A stretch of 64,000 nucleotides of DNA from an uncultured Bacteroides sp. (GCA_902168185.1 CABHOV010000076.1:216917-280916), one strand, 5' to 3'. Shown: positions 44,082-54,024, counted from the first letter of the stretch. The notes: a model not told the origin generated them from the sequence alone. Numbers and translations are program-made.

Positions 44082-45347
44082 TTAATTTCCTGCCAGCACC
44101 TTCGATATATCGGTACGATATGCCTGTATCGCTGGAATAACAGCGCATAACAACCCTAACAACAAACTTCCGACCAAAATTATCCACTCTTCCGGATAGA
44201 AAACAAATCCATCAATGCCTGCTTTTTGTGTTTCCTCCACGAATCCTGAAAGCAGCACCAATACTCCATGTCCCATCAGCAAACCGATAACGCTACCCAG
44301 CAAGGTTAATATTCCTCCTTCCAGTAAAATAGAAACAAACAGTTTTGTGCGCGATGCTCCCATTGAACGCATAATGGCCAGATCATAGCGTCTCTCTTTT
44401 AAGGAGTTATACAATGCTATAAATATACTTAACCCTGAAATAAAAATAAGCACGTACGCAAAGGCCATCAGTATATCTACTCCTACCCCCATAATCGAAA
44501 ACAACCGTGCTGTTTCAAATGCGGGAGATGCCGCCTGCAGGCTGCTTTGTGAATTCACCAATCGTGGCAATTGTATAGCGCCCATGGGAGAACGGTATTG
44601 AATCAACATGGAGGTAATCTCTTTTACCGAATCTCCTTTGGCGATCGATGGTACCAACGGTGAGGGTATAAAACTTGAATCGCGGAGCTCGGTGTGTTCT
44701 TCATGGTCTTCATGTGCTTCTTCTGAGGCATGCTCTTCGTGCATTTCCCATACACTTTCCACGTTGGTAAGAATCAAATTGTCCAATACGGTATTGGTTC
44801 TTTTCATGACACCTACTACACGATATTGATGTTCGTTGTGTGTATGGCCGCCTTCAGCAAGCCCGTGAGCACTGGCAAATTTATCACCGATCTTAAGCGG
44901 CGCTATAGTCCCTACGTTCGCACCTATAGTAACGTCCAATGTATTTTTCCACCAGTTGCCTTCCTGTAACTCAGCTTTATATAGTTCAGCGTATTGTTGA
45001 GATGTACCTACAATTCTATACGACTGATAACTATCGCCCAATGCCAGGGGAATAGCGCGCTTTACAAGTCTGTGTTTCGCGAATCGTTCGGCTTCGTTGA
45101 GTTTGATATTCCCGGTAGGGAAATCCACATGAAATATATTACAGAGTATAAGCTGCAGCGGGCTTCCTTTTGCTCCTACCACCAGATCTATACCGCGTGC
45201 ATTTTCAGTAATCTTTTGTTCGAGCTGCTTATTAAAGAGTAACAATATTGTCATAACCGCTATACCCAATGAAAGCAACAGAATGTTGATGGCCGTATTG
45301 AGAGGTCGTGCTTTGAAGTAATTCCAGACGAGTGTGAAGATAGACAT
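44082..45347 (-). CDS. ABC transporter permease, FtsX/MacB type with His-rich periplasmic loops
   Basis: A 421-residue membrane protein with one N-terminal helix (about residues 18-40), a large periplasmic domain, and three C-terminal helices (about residues 290-315, 335-360 and 380-405). The periplasmic domain carries two His-rich runs: GGHTHNEHQYR (about residue 165-176) and an HEEHASEEAHEDHEEH run (about 201-218). Such runs bind Zn or Cu. Together with the ATPase at 45400 it forms a MacB/LolCDE-like exporter. It is 52 bp downstream of the ATPase gene and in the same direction. Confidence 0.88.
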   Translation of the reverse strand: MSIFTLVWNYFKARPLNTAINILLLSLGIAVMTILLLFNKQLEQKITENARGIDLVVGAKGSPLQLILCNIFHVDFPTGNIKLNEAERFAKHRLVKRAIPLALGDSYQSYRIVGTSQQYAELYKAELQEGNWWKNTLDVTIGANVGTIAPLKIGDKFASAHGLAEGGHTHNEHQYRVVGVMKRTNTVLDNLILTNVESVWEMHEEHASEEAHEDHEEHTELRDSSFIPSPLVPSIAKGDSVKEITSMLIQYRSPMGAIQLPRLVNSQSSLQAASPAFETARLFSIMGVGVDILMAFAYVLIFISGLSIFIALYNSLKERRYDLAIMRSMGASRTKLFVSILLEGGILTLLGSVIGLLMGHGVLVLLSGFVEETQKAGIDGFVFYPEEWIILVGSLLLGLLCAVIPAIQAYRTDISKVLAGN

Positions 45348-45399
45348 GTGATATTATATTAGTCGTGATATAGTATATACAAACTGAAAGGGTATATAC

Positions 45400-46035
45400 T
45401 TATGAAGACGATAATTTTACCTGTTTCGAAATTTTATCCTTGAGCCGTTGATCATGTGTGGCAACCAGCAACGTTGACTGATTTTGTGCCGCTACATCCA
45501 TCAACATGTGAATAACGCGATCACAATTCTTATCGTCCAGCGCAGACGTTGGTTCATCTGCAAAAATGATGGAAGGTTTATTTAATACGGCACGCGCAAT
45601 CGCGACACGTTGTGCCTGGCCATGACTTAACTGCGTTACGCTGCTTTTGCGCTTTTCTGCAAGTCCTAATCCGGATAGTACCTCTGTGATGCGTTCGGTG
45701 TTTATTTTTAAGCCTGCGAGATAAGGAGCGAGCATCAAATTCTTTTCAACAGATAAGGCTGACACGAGGTGGTTGCGTTGAAAAACAAAACCGATATGCT
45801 GACCTCTGAAACGATCGAGTGATGCTTCTGATAACTGCGCTAACTCTGTATTATCCACTTTAACAGAGCCTGCATAATTGCGCAGTAAACCTCCGAGTAA
45901 ATGAAGCAGTGTGGTTTTACCGCTGCCTGATTCTCCCAACAGCAAACAATGCTCTCCCTTCGTTACCGTGAAATCGGGAAACCGGATGCTATTCCCCGCG
46001 CTATATTGAAATGAAAGATCGTGAATTGAAATCAT
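45400..46035 (-). CDS. ABC transporter ATP-binding protein (LolD/MacB-like)
   Basis: A 211-residue ATPase. Walker A GESGSGKTTLLHLLG, Q-loop FVFQRNHL, the signature LSHGQAQRVAIARA (LSHGQ replacing LSGGQ), Walker B IIFADEPTSALD and the H-loop VATHDQ are all seen. It powers the FtsX-type permease encoded just downstream (44082-45347). It is the first gene of the leftward run that continues to the COG0523 gene. No operator like the one at 42785 was found upstream of it. Confidence 0.92.
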   Translation of the reverse strand: MISIHDLSFQYSAGNSIRFPDFTVTKGEHCLLLGESGSGKTTLLHLLGGLLRNYAGSVKVDNTELAQLSEASLDRFRGQHIGFVFQRNHLVSALSVEKNLMLAPYLAGLKINTERITEVLSGLGLAEKRKSSVTQLSHGQAQRVAIARAVLNKPSIIFADEPTSALDDKNCDRVIHMLMDVAAQNQSTLLVATHDQRLKDKISKQVKLSSS

Positions 46036-46075
46036 ACCTGTAGATTGCGTTTCAATATATATGTGATGATGAAAT

Positions 46076-46106
46076 AAAAAAACCTTCCTGTGATTAACGG
46101 AAGGTT
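46076..46106 (-). terminator. Rho-independent terminator of the RNA methyltransferase gene
   Basis: AACCTTCC at 46081-46088 pairs with GGAAGGTT at 46099-46106; a run of seven T follows leftward. It lies 17 bp past the stop of the gene at 46123. Confidence 0.8.
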
Positions 46107-46122
46107 ATGTTTTACGGAATCG

Positions 46123-47313
46123 TTATTCTTTTCTTTCCTTTTCCTTTCTGTCACTCTCTTTACTACCTGCATATAATTCATATTCCAGCAAGCGGCAATC
46201 AAGTTTGGCATTGTAGAATTCCATTCTTCTTCGCGCCTTTAAGCCGATCTTTTTAGCAAGATCCAGATTGCCGGTAAAGATATAGCCGGTATATCCTTTA
46301 CATTTCTGTTTCAGAAAATCACCGATGCGGGCATAGGTTACTTCCAACTCATCAATCTCTCCTAAACGCTCGCCATACTCGGGGTTAAAGTATATCACAC
46401 CACTTTTGCCTTCCGGAACTTCCGTTAAGGCAAAATCGCATTGAGCAAACTGAATATACTTCTCAACGCCTGCTATACCTGCATTGATCTTAGAGATATT
46501 AATAGCATCATCACTGATGTCGGTTGCCTCAATCAACAAATCGGGCACTTCTTTTATCTGATTATGAAGCATGCGTAATTCCGTCTGGTATACCTGCTCG
46601 TCATAATTCTTTAAGTGCATGAAAGAATAATTACTGCGATATAAACCAGGTCTTCTGTTGGTAGCGAAGAGCGCAGCTTCAATGGCCATGGTTCCTGAAC
46701 CACACATCGGGTTGATAAACGGTGACTGGCGATCCCACTTGCTGGCCATGATCGTTGCCGCTGCAAGTGCTTCCAGCATAGGAGCTTTTCCCGGAATCTT
46801 TCTATAGCCGTGCTTGGCCAACGTTTCACCGGACGTATCAATGAATACTTCTCCCCTGTCTTCTTTCCAGTATACGTGAATCACAACACCGGTCATATCA
46901 GGGCCAGAGTCAGGTCGAACGCTGGTTTCTCTTCGCAGACGATCTACAATAGCATCCTTCACCTTCACGTTTACAAACATCTCGTTATTCACGGTAAGCT
47001 GATCCACCGTGCAGGTAACAGATATATACTTATCGTTGGACAGTATATTTTCCCAGGGCATTCTTACCAGCACATCGTATAATGCTTCGGGATGCTCTGC
47101 GTGAAATTCTTTCAGTGAATAATGTACCTGGCTGGCACAGCGCAGATTAAGGTTCAGGCGGATACAATCGGCTACCGTACCTTCAAGCTCGACTCCGGTT
47201 TGAAATGTTCGGGTAAGTGTAAAGCCAAGGTCTGTTACCTCGAGTTCGAGATAAGGTGTTAACCGTTTGTTGCACGTAATGATGATACGACTGCGATCAG
47301 AAAAAATATTCAT
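46123..47313 (-). CDS. THUMP-domain class I RNA methyltransferase (RlmL/TrmN-like)
   Basis: A 396-residue SAM-dependent enzyme with an N-terminal ferredoxin/THUMP part (about residues 1-165, including NLRCASQVHYSL) and a methyltransferase domain with FINPMCGSGTMAIEAAL as the SAM motif. The catalytic motif reads YFNPEYGERLGE in place of the NPPY form. It would methylate guanosine N2 in 23S rRNA, or a tRNA; the target is not certain. The C-terminus is Lys/Glu-rich (SKESDRKEKERKE). It is the only gene of its transcription unit and ends at a terminator. Confidence 0.88.
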   Translation of the reverse strand: MNIFSDRSRIIITCNKRLTPYLELEVTDLGFTLTRTFQTGVELEGTVADCIRLNLNLRCASQVHYSLKEFHAEHPEALYDVLVRMPWENILSNDKYISVTCTVDQLTVNNEMFVNVKVKDAIVDRLRRETSVRPDSGPDMTGVVIHVYWKEDRGEVFIDTSGETLAKHGYRKIPGKAPMLEALAAATIMASKWDRQSPFINPMCGSGTMAIEAALFATNRRPGLYRSNYSFMHLKNYDEQVYQTELRMLHNQIKEVPDLLIEATDISDDAINISKINAGIAGVEKYIQFAQCDFALTEVPEGKSGVIYFNPEYGERLGEIDELEVTYARIGDFLKQKCKGYTGYIFTGNLDLAKKIGLKARRRMEFYNAKLDCRLLEYELYAGSKESDRKEKERKE

Positions 47314-47346
47314 GGTGCAAAGATGCTGGAATAATTTTCACCTTCA

Positions 47347-48111
47347 TTATTGCACATAACTGATTTCCTTCAGATCGAATACTTGTACAGCATCATGATC
47401 TTCCCGTTGCACCTTAAGCCTGCCCATATCATCAATCCCAACAATGGTTCCGGAAAAATGTTGTCCGTTTGAACTAAAGAGATGATTTTTTCCTTTCCAG
47501 TATAGAACGTTCAGGTAATCATTTTTTATTTTATCGAGCGCGTTCTGGCGAAGTTGCAGGTAACGAGCTTCGATTTTTTGTAAGAGAAGTTCCAGTTCAT
47601 CCTGCAGTGTATATTGAATTCCTGTTATCAAGTGCAACGAAGTAGCTGTGCTTACACTAAAATGTTGCTGATTGATGTTGATGCCCATGCCTGCTACAGA
47701 ATGTACGAATTGAGACCCTTGTATCTGGTTTTCGATTAAAATACCACAGAGCTTTTGGTTGCCGGCCATCACATCATTTGGCCACTTGATATGTATATCA
47801 GTAATTTTTTTCGTTATAAAGTAATCGTAAACAGCCAGTGAAATAATCATGTTTAAAAAGAATTGATCTTTCAGATTTAGAAACACAGGTTTCAAAATCA
47901 ATGAGAGTGTCAGATTTTTTCCGGGCTCCGCTTCCCATGCATTTCCACGTTGGCCGCGGCCTGCAGTTTGATTATTGGTAATTACCAAGGTACCTTCCGG
48001 AGTTGAAGATTGCTGGCATAGTTGCAGGGCAAGCGTGTTAGTTGAATGACATTCCGGCATAAAAACTAAGTTGCTTCCCATGAAAAGGGTACTGGCAGGG
48101 ATTTTATACAA
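47347..48111 (-). CDS. birA: Biotin--[acetyl-CoA-carboxylase] ligase
   Basis: A 254-residue BirA-type enzyme without the N-terminal DNA-binding domain. The adenylation motif AGRGQRGNAWEAEPGKNLT is intact, IKWPNDVMAGNQK follows with the catalytic Lys, and GILIENQIQG completes the pocket. It attaches biotin to carboxylase subunits such as AccB. It is divergent from rsfS with a 49-bp gap. Because it lacks a helix-turn-helix, it is not expected to act as a repressor. Confidence 0.93.
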   Translation of the reverse strand: MYKIPASTLFMGSNLVFMPECHSTNTLALQLCQQSSTPEGTLVITNNQTAGRGQRGNAWEAEPGKNLTLSLILKPVFLNLKDQFFLNMIISLAVYDYFITKKITDIHIKWPNDVMAGNQKLCGILIENQIQGSQFVHSVAGMGININQQHFSVSTATSLHLITGIQYTLQDELELLLQKIEARYLQLRQNALDKIKNDYLNVLYWKGKNHLFSSNGQHFSGTIVGIDDMGRLKVQREDHDAVQVFDLKEISYVQ

Positions 48112-48122
48112 GGTATTTTGAT

Positions 48123-48130
48123 TAATTTTG
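48123..48130 (+). promoter_or_regulatory. Bacteroidota -7 element for rsfS
   Basis: TAATTTTG matches TAnnTTTG and lies 30 bp from the rsfS start at 48161 in the short birA-rsfS gap. No good -33 was found. Confidence 0.32.
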
Positions 48131-48160
48131 ATGGTTTAATCTAAAAACGAATATAGTTTA

Positions 48161-48535
48161 ATGGCAAAGAAACGGAAGGGAGCCAATTCAGAAAAGCTGA
48201 GTGAAGTGATTGTGAAGGGCATGCAAGAGAAAAAAGCATCGGACATCGTTATCATGGATCTTCGAAAGGTAAAAAATGCTGTGGCTGACTTCTTCATTGT
48301 TTGCTCTGGTAATTCGGACAGGCAACTCGATGCTATCGCAGATTCTATTGATGCTGAAGTTTTCAAAGCGCTCAAAGAAAATCCATGGCATGTAGAAGGA
48401 AAAAACAATAAAGAGTGGATGCTCCTCGACTATACAGACGTAGTAGCGCATGTGTTCCGAAAAGATCGCAGAGAGTTCTATGCTTTAGAACGCTTGTGGG
48501 GAGATGCAGACATCACCGAAATTGATGGCGATTGA
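48161..48535 (+). CDS. rsfS: Ribosome silencing factor RsfS (YbeB/Iojap)
   Basis: A 124-residue protein with the family motifs SDIVIMDLRKVKNAVADFFIV split over residues 27-50, CSGNSDRQLDAIADSI and WMLLDYTDVVAHVF. It binds protein L14 of the 50S subunit and stops subunit joining in starvation. It is followed after 65 bp by ftsH in the same direction, a common order in Bacteroidota. Confidence 0.95.
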   Translation: MAKKRKGANSEKLSEVIVKGMQEKKASDIVIMDLRKVKNAVADFFIVCSGNSDRQLDAIADSIDAEVFKALKENPWHVEGKNNKEWMLLDYTDVVAHVFRKDRREFYALERLWGDADITEIDGD

Positions 48536-48600
48536 ACTAAAAGCTTTTTAACTCGTTAATGTTTTGATATTTTTAAATTGATTGATAAGAATAATTAGAA

Positions 48601-50661
48601 ATGGCTGACAAGAAAGAAAATAATAAACCGCTGTTACCAACCAAACCGCCGAAAGGCAACTACCAGATTTGGGTAATAATTGCAACGATAGCTGTGATTT
48701 TTGGTGTGATGTATTTTAACTCTGCCAACAGTCTCAAACCTCTCCGCTACGATGACTTTAAAGAGATGGTTAAGAATGGCGATGTGCGCAAGGTAGTGCT
48801 GGTTCAAAATCAGAAATTTGTTGAAGTAACATTGACTTCTGCTGCATTGCAGAATGCAAAGTATAAACAAGATATAAGCAACGGTCCGTTAAGTTCAGGA
48901 AACTCCGGTCCTCATTATATTTTGAAAGTTGTCGACGCTGGAAATTTCGATCAGGAGTTTCGCACATTCATCGACAAACAAGTATCGTCGAGTCAGCGTC
49001 CTGAATATGATACTGAAGATCGCGGTGACTATGTAAGTCAACTTTTTCAGTGGGGACTTCTATTCCTCCTACTGTTCGGATTCTGGATGCTGATGCGCAG
49101 AATGACCGGAGGCGGTGGCCCTGGCGGACAGATCTTTAATATAGGGAAGTCTAAAGCTGCATTGTTTGATGCAGAGAATAAAGTAAAGATCACATTCGAC
49201 AATGTAGCCGGATTGGATGAAGCAAAAGAAGAAGTAAAAGAGATCGTGGATTTCTTAAAGACTCCAGGCAAGTTCACAAAGCTTGGTGGTAAAATTCCAA
49301 AAGGCGCGTTGCTTGTTGGCCCTCCCGGTACTGGTAAAACATTGCTTGCAAAAGCGGTTGCCGGTGAAGCGGGTGTTCCTTTCTTTTCTTTATCAGGATC
49401 AGACTTCGTTGAAATGTTTGTGGGTGTTGGTGCTGCACGTGTTCGCGATCTTTTCAAACAAGCAAAAGAAAAAGCTCCATGTATAGTATTCATCGATGAG
49501 ATTGATGCGATTGGTCGTTCACGTGGTCGTGGACAATTACCTGGAGCGAATGATGAACGTGAGAATACACTGAACTCATTGCTTGTGGAAATGGATGGCT
49601 TCGCTACCGATTCAGGTGTAATCATTCTTGCTGCAACAAACCGTCCGGATGTATTGGACTCAGCGTTGCTTCGTCCAGGTCGTTTCGATCGTCAGATCAG
49701 TATAGATAAACCAGATATCGTAGGGCGTGAAGCAATCTTCAAAGTACACTTGAAGCCTATAAAGCTTGATACAAGTGTAGACGCTAAGAAACTTTCGGCG
49801 CAGACTCCCGGATTTGCAGGAGCAGAAATTGCCAACGTATGTAACGAAGCTGCGCTCATCGCGGCACGTAGAGATAAAAAAGCAGTAGAGATGATCGACT
49901 TTCAAGATGCTATTGATCGTGTGATCGGTGGACTTGAGAAGAAAAATAAAATCATATCTCCTGAAGAAAAGAAAATCGTTGCCTTCCACGAAGCTGGTCA
50001 CGCAGTAGCAGGCTGGTTCTTGGAACACGCAGATCCATTGGTGAAAGTGAGTATTGTACCACGTGGTGTTGCCGCGTTGGGTTACGCACAATATTTACCA
50101 AAAGAGCAGTTCCTGTATCAGACGGAGCAAATGTTGGATGAAATGTGTATGGCCTTTGGTGGACGTGCGGCAGAAGATATAGTCTTCGGCAAGATTTCAA
50201 CGGGTGCCCTAAGCGACCTGGAACGCATCACGAAGATGGCGTATAGTATAGTAACCATCTACGGTATGAACAAAGAGATTGGTAACATGTCGTTCTACGA
50301 CTCTAAAGCCAACGATTATTCATTCCAGAAATCATACTCAGAGGCAACATCAGAAAAGATAGATCGCGAAGTGAAGCGCATTATTGATGATGCTTATGAG
50401 CGCACAAAATCATTGCTGATGAAGCATCGTGAATACCTCGATGTGATCGCACAGGAATTGTTGGAGAAGGAAATTTTATTCCAGGCAGATCTTGAGAGAT
50501 TAATTGGAAAGCGTCCTTTCGAAAAGCTTACTACGTATCAGCAATTCACCAACGGACAGGGCAAGTACGAGAAGAAACATCAGGAAGGCGAGCAACCCGG
50601 AGTTGATCCAACACCAACATTGGAAGGCGATAAGCCAGACGAGCTTGCTAGCAATCAATAG
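48601..50661 (+). CDS. ftsH: ATP-dependent zinc metalloprotease FtsH
   Basis: A 686-residue membrane protease with two N-terminal helices (about residues 23-40 and 149-166) and a periplasmic loop between them. The AAA domain has Walker A GPPGTGKT (residues 240-247), Walker [12 protein letters not shown] and the SRH arginine finger [13 protein letters not shown]. The protease has HEAGH (residues 463-467). The C-terminal tail is acidic and Pro-rich. It degrades misassembled membrane proteins and short-lived regulators. It is followed by a strong terminator at 50691-50723. Confidence 0.97.
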   Translation: MADKKENNKPLLPTKPPKGNYQIWVIIATIAVIFGVMYFNSANSLKPLRYDDFKEMVKNGDVRKVVLVQNQKFVEVTLTSAALQNAKYKQDISNGPLSSGNSGPHYILKVVDAGNFDQEFRTFIDKQVSSSQRPEYDTEDRGDYVSQLFQWGLLFLLLFGFWMLMRRMTGGGGPGGQIFNIGKSKAALFDAENKVKITFDNVAGLDEAKEEVKEIVDFLKTPGKFTKLGGKIPKGALLVGPPGTGKTLLAKAVAGEAGVPFFSLSGSDFVEMFVGVGAARVRDLFKQAKEKAPCIVFIDEIDAIGRSRGRGQLPGANDERENTLNSLLVEMDGFATDSGVIILAATNRPDVLDSALLRPGRFDRQISIDKPDIVGREAIFKVHLKPIKLDTSVDAKKLSAQTPGFAGAEIANVCNEAALIAARRDKKAVEMIDFQDAIDRVIGGLEKKNKIISPEEKKIVAFHEAGHAVAGWFLEHADPLVKVSIVPRGVAALGYAQYLPKEQFLYQTEQMLDEMCMAFGGRAAEDIVFGKISTGALSDLERITKMAYSIVTIYGMNKEIGNMSFYDSKANDYSFQKSYSEATSEKIDREVKRIIDDAYERTKSLLMKHREYLDVIAQELLEKEILFQADLERLIGKRPFEKLTTYQQFTNGQGKYEKKHQEGEQPGVDPTPTLEGDKPDELASNQ

Positions 50662-50690
50662 AACATAAAGGAATTCTTTCCTTATTTTTG

Positions 50691-50723
50691 GACTCAGGTA
50701 CAAACTACCTGAGTCTTTTTTTT
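50691..50723 (+). terminator. Rho-independent terminator of ftsH
   Basis: A perfect 10-bp stem (GACTCAGGTA at 50691-50700, TACCTGAGTC at 50706-50715) with a 5-nt loop is followed by eight T. Confidence 0.93.
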
Positions 50724-50814
50724 ACCTATATTCAAACACAGGCAAAATATAGAATCGATTCATTGTCCTTGCAACGTGGTATGATTACCGGTTGGATCAT
50801 GTGATATATCAACT

Positions 50815-51585
50815 ATGCTCGAAAAAATCTCAGACCTAAAAAATAAAAAGATCTTCTTCGCCTCAGATTTTCATTTGGGAGTGCCCAATCGTGAAGCCAG
50901 TATAGCAAGAGAGAAACGAATCATCGCATGGCTCAATTCCATCAAAGATGAAGCGCATACCATTTATCTGCTAGGCGATATTTTTGATTTCTGGTTTGAG
51001 TATAAACATGCTATTCCAAAAGGCCACATCAGGTTGCAGGGAAAATTAGCAGAGTTACGCGATGCCGGAATTTCAATTGTATTCTTTACGGGTAATCACG
51101 ACATGTGGATGTTTGACTATTTCCCGAAAGAATTGGGTATACCGGTATATCGTGATCCTCAACTCTTGGAAGTCGGCTCACAACGCTTGCTCATTGGACA
51201 CGGTGATGGACTTGGCCCCGGTGATCACACCTATAAAATTCTCAAGAAATTTTTCAACAGCAAGTTCTGTCAATGGTTGTTCGCACGCATTCATCCTAAT
51301 CTTGGTATAGGCATTGCTAACTATTGGTCAAAGAACAGTCGTCTGGCCAATTTAAAAAGCGAAGAAGGGTATCAAAATAACGAGAGCGAATTTCTGTGGG
51401 TATACTGTACTGAGTTAGAGCAAAAAACTCATTACGACTACTATATATTCGGCCATCGTCATTTACCGTTAGATCTTCCTATTTGTGATAGAAGCCGGTA
51501 TATAAATCTGGGTGAGTGGGTACATTTCAGCACGTATGCTGTATATGATGGAAAAACAGTTGAGCTTAAAACTTTCGAATCGTGA
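50815..51585 (+). CDS. lpxH: UDP-2,3-diacylglucosamine diphosphatase (LpxH)
   Basis: A 256-residue metallophosphoesterase with the LpxH motifs in order: SDFHLGVPN, LGDIFDFWFEY, FTGNHDMWMFDY, IGHGDGLGPGDH and FGHRHLPLD. It makes lipid X in lipid A synthesis on the inner face of the cytoplasmic membrane. It is long for LpxH of Proteobacteria but normal for Bacteroidota (from memory). It overlaps the next gene by 4 bp (GTGA). Confidence 0.92.
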   Translation: MLEKISDLKNKKIFFASDFHLGVPNREASIAREKRIIAWLNSIKDEAHTIYLLGDIFDFWFEYKHAIPKGHIRLQGKLAELRDAGISIVFFTGNHDMWMFDYFPKELGIPVYRDPQLLEVGSQRLLIGHGDGLGPGDHTYKILKKFFNSKFCQWLFARIHPNLGIGIANYWSKNSRLANLKSEEGYQNNESEFLWVYCTELEQKTHYDYYIFGHRHLPLDLPICDRSRYINLGEWVHFSTYAVYDGKTVELKTFES

Positions 51586-52415
51586 TCAATCTTAATCAGA
51601 GTATATTTCAATTGCATTATCGTAAAAGCGTAACTGTATTCCTAGTTGCGTTCATCAGTATGCTGACAACGGTTGGGTCGGCCCAGTCGAAGAAAATTAA
51701 GACCCTCGAGGTAAGCGATACAATCGTATATGCAGCGGTAGACCGCCCGGGTGAACTATATATTTTAACTGCATCCGGCCAGCTACAGAAGTTTGACACC
51801 AATGGCAAGTTGCTCGCCCTCCATAAAAATAAACCAGCCCCTACCCTGTTTGATCCTCGTGATGGCAGCAGACTTTTTGCATTCTTCCGTGAATCACGTC
51901 AGTATCATTTTCTTAATCCATCATTGGAAATTGTGCAGGCTTTCTCCATCGACTCAGCCTTCGCTATAGATCCATGGCTGGCCTGTATATCTGGTGATCA
52001 TAATGTATGGCTTGTAGATGCTGCGGATTGGACTCTGAAAAAAATCAACACGTCTACCGGTGCTGTATCGATCGAAGAGACGATGGATGTTAAACCTAAA
52101 AAACAAAAAACCGATTTTACTTTTCTGCGCGAGTATCAAGGATTCGTTTTTCTGCTCGATGCATCCGAGGGAATTTTAATTTTCAACAGCGTTGGCAAGC
52201 TTATCAAAACCATTAGCGTTAAAAAGCTCAGTTACTTTAATTTTCTCGGTGAAGAACTATACTATCTCCAGGGCGATGTGTTAAGGTTCTTCGATCTCTT
52301 TACGGCAGAAACGCGCGAACAAAAACTTACGCAGCCGGGTAACTTTGCATTGATAACCGATGAGCGATTTTTCTTAATTCGAAAAAACGCCATTGAAATA
52401 TTCGGAGCGCAATGA
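51582..52415 (+). CDS. Secreted beta-propeller-like protein of unknown function
   Basis: A 277-residue protein starting with GTG at 51582, in a GTGA overlap with lpxH. An N-terminal hydrophobic segment (about residues 17-34) is a signal peptide. The mature part has repeats typical of six- or seven-bladed propellers: LYILTASGQLQKFDTNGKLL, LVDAADWTLKKI, LLDASEGILIFN and LYYLQGDVLRFFD. No catalytic motif was seen. Coupling to lpxH suggests an envelope role (inference). Confidence 0.7.
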   Translation: MINLNQSIFQLHYRKSVTVFLVAFISMLTTVGSAQSKKIKTLEVSDTIVYAAVDRPGELYILTASGQLQKFDTNGKLLALHKNKPAPTLFDPRDGSRLFAFFRESRQYHFLNPSLEIVQAFSIDSAFAIDPWLACISGDHNVWLVDAADWTLKKINTSTGAVSIEETMDVKPKKQKTDFTFLREYQGFVFLLDASEGILIFNSVGKLIKTISVKKLSYFNFLGEELYYLQGDVLRFFDLFTAETREQKLTQPGNFALITDERFFLIRKNAIEIFGAQ

Positions 52416-52577
52416 TGAAGATAAACCGGATATAAGATTTCTAAAACTGTTCATTTTTGAACATCTTTGTACATCCTTGGAACATGAATATAGCCTAAGA
52501 GGATCAAAAAAGGCTTATTTTTTTCTTGGCATAAAATTTCTGACAGGAAAGCGTTTTCACCTAAATCTATTAGTACT

Positions 52578-53948
52578 GTGAATTTGGAAGGCGGCAAAAT
52601 TTTGATGATCGATGACGATGAGGACGTACTCCTCGCAGCGAAAATGTTATTGAAGAAGCAAGGTCATCATGTGATCATTGAAAAGAATCCCAAAAAAATT
52701 CCTTTTCTACTTCACAACGATACATATGATGTTATTCTGCTGGACATGAATTTCAGCAAAGACATCACGAGTGGTAAAGAGGGCTTCTATTGGCTCGAAC
52801 AAATCCTCGGGCACGATCCCTCAGCTGTAGTTATTCTGATCACTGCATTTGGTGATGTTGAAATGGCTGTGCGCGCATTAAAGGCTGGCGCTACTGACTT
52901 TATACTTAAGCCGTGGCAAAATGAAAAACTTGTCGCCACTATATCCACTGCTATACGATTGAAGAAATCGTACAATGAAGTTGATAAGTTGAAGAAAGCA
53001 AAGGAAATGCTCGAGGAGCAAATCGGCAGACCCTTCGGTGAAATTATCGGACAGAGCAAAGCGATTCAGGAAGTGTTCACGCTTATTGATAAAGTAGCGA
53101 AGACGGATGCTAACGTTTTGATTTTAGGTGAGAACGGTACGGGAAAAGAATTGATTGCCCGCGCCATACATCAACGCTCTCTTCGAAAAGACAACAGTTT
53201 TGTTTCTGTAGATATGGGTGCTATCACTGAGACTCTTTTTGAAAGTGAACTCTTTGGTCATAAGAAAGGAGCCTTCACCGATGCTCGCGAAGATCGTCCC
53301 GGAAGATTTGAACTGGCGAACAGCGGAACACTCTTCCTCGATGAGATCGGTAACTTAAGCATGAGTCTTCAAAGCAAATTACTCAGCGCGCTGCAATCAC
53401 GTCAGGTAACACGTGTTGGTGCCAACCAACCGATGGCGGTAAACATTCGCCTGATCTGCGCTACGAATATGCCACTTCACAAGATGGTACAGGAAGGAAC
53501 CTTCCGCCAGGATTTACTATACCGGATAAATACGGTTGAACTTCACGTGCCACCGTTGTGCGATCGCGTGGAAGATATACCAATGTTGGCACAACACTAT
53601 CTGAATTACTACGCCAAGAAATATCACAAACATGTTACTGCCATCACCCCCGAGGCAACCGATAAGTTAAAGCGGTATGCGTGGCCCGGAAATATCCGCG
53701 AGCTCCAGCATGGCATTGAACGGGCCGTGATCATGACCGATTCGGCAACATTACAAGAAAGTGACTTCCTGTTAAGCCGCACTGTCTCATCAAGTCCCAA
53801 CAGCAATACACTAAACCTGGATGAGGTAGAAAAAACGGCCATCGTAAAAGCACTCAACATGCATAACGGAAATATATCAAAGGCTGCCGATGAACTGGGA
53901 CTAACCCGTGCATCGCTATACCGCAGGATGGAGAAATACGGAATTTAA
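52578..53948 (+). CDS. NtrC-family response regulator with GAFTDA loop
   Basis: A 456-residue regulator starting at the GTG at 52578. The receiver has LMIDDDEDVLL, the phospho-acceptor Asp in ILLDMNFSKD and a K in FILKPW; a loop (NFSKDITSGKEGFYWL) after the Asp is longer than usual. The AAA+ domain has Walker A LGENGTGKE, and the sigma-54 contact loop reads GAFTDA, not GAFTGA. The Fis-type helix-turn-helix is ISKAADELGLTRASLYRRM. It is followed by a terminator and then a TPR histidine kinase gene, its possible partner. Confidence 0.92.
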   Translation: MNLEGGKILMIDDDEDVLLAAKMLLKKQGHHVIIEKNPKKIPFLLHNDTYDVILLDMNFSKDITSGKEGFYWLEQILGHDPSAVVILITAFGDVEMAVRALKAGATDFILKPWQNEKLVATISTAIRLKKSYNEVDKLKKAKEMLEEQIGRPFGEIIGQSKAIQEVFTLIDKVAKTDANVLILGENGTGKELIARAIHQRSLRKDNSFVSVDMGAITETLFESELFGHKKGAFTDAREDRPGRFELANSGTLFLDEIGNLSMSLQSKLLSALQSRQVTRVGANQPMAVNIRLICATNMPLHKMVQEGTFRQDLLYRINTVELHVPPLCDRVEDIPMLAQHYLNYYAKKYHKHVTAITPEATDKLKRYAWPGNIRELQHGIERAVIMTDSATLQESDFLLSRTVSSSPNSNTLNLDEVEKTAIVKALNMHNGNISKAADELGLTRASLYRRMEKYGI

Positions 53949-53986
53949 CAACGGGTATAGATCCAAATACATCTGATATAAACATG

Positions 53987-54024
53987 ACAGCTTCGCGTAT
54001 AGAAAACGCGAAGCTGTTATCTTT
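53987..54024 (+). terminator. Rho-independent terminator of the NtrC-type regulator
   Basis: A perfect 11-bp stem (ACAGCTTCGCG at 53987-53997, CGCGAAGCTGT at 54007-54017) with a 9-nt loop is followed by TATCTTTTG. It lies about 40 bp past the regulator stop. Confidence 0.85.

Noticed and set aside
49047..49625. Leftward open frame of 192 codons inside ftsH
   Set aside because: It is a shadow of the AAA domain of ftsH.
52525..52545. Sigma-54 promoter (TTGGCA...) before the second NtrC-type regulator
   Set aside because: The -12 GC element is missing at the required spacing.
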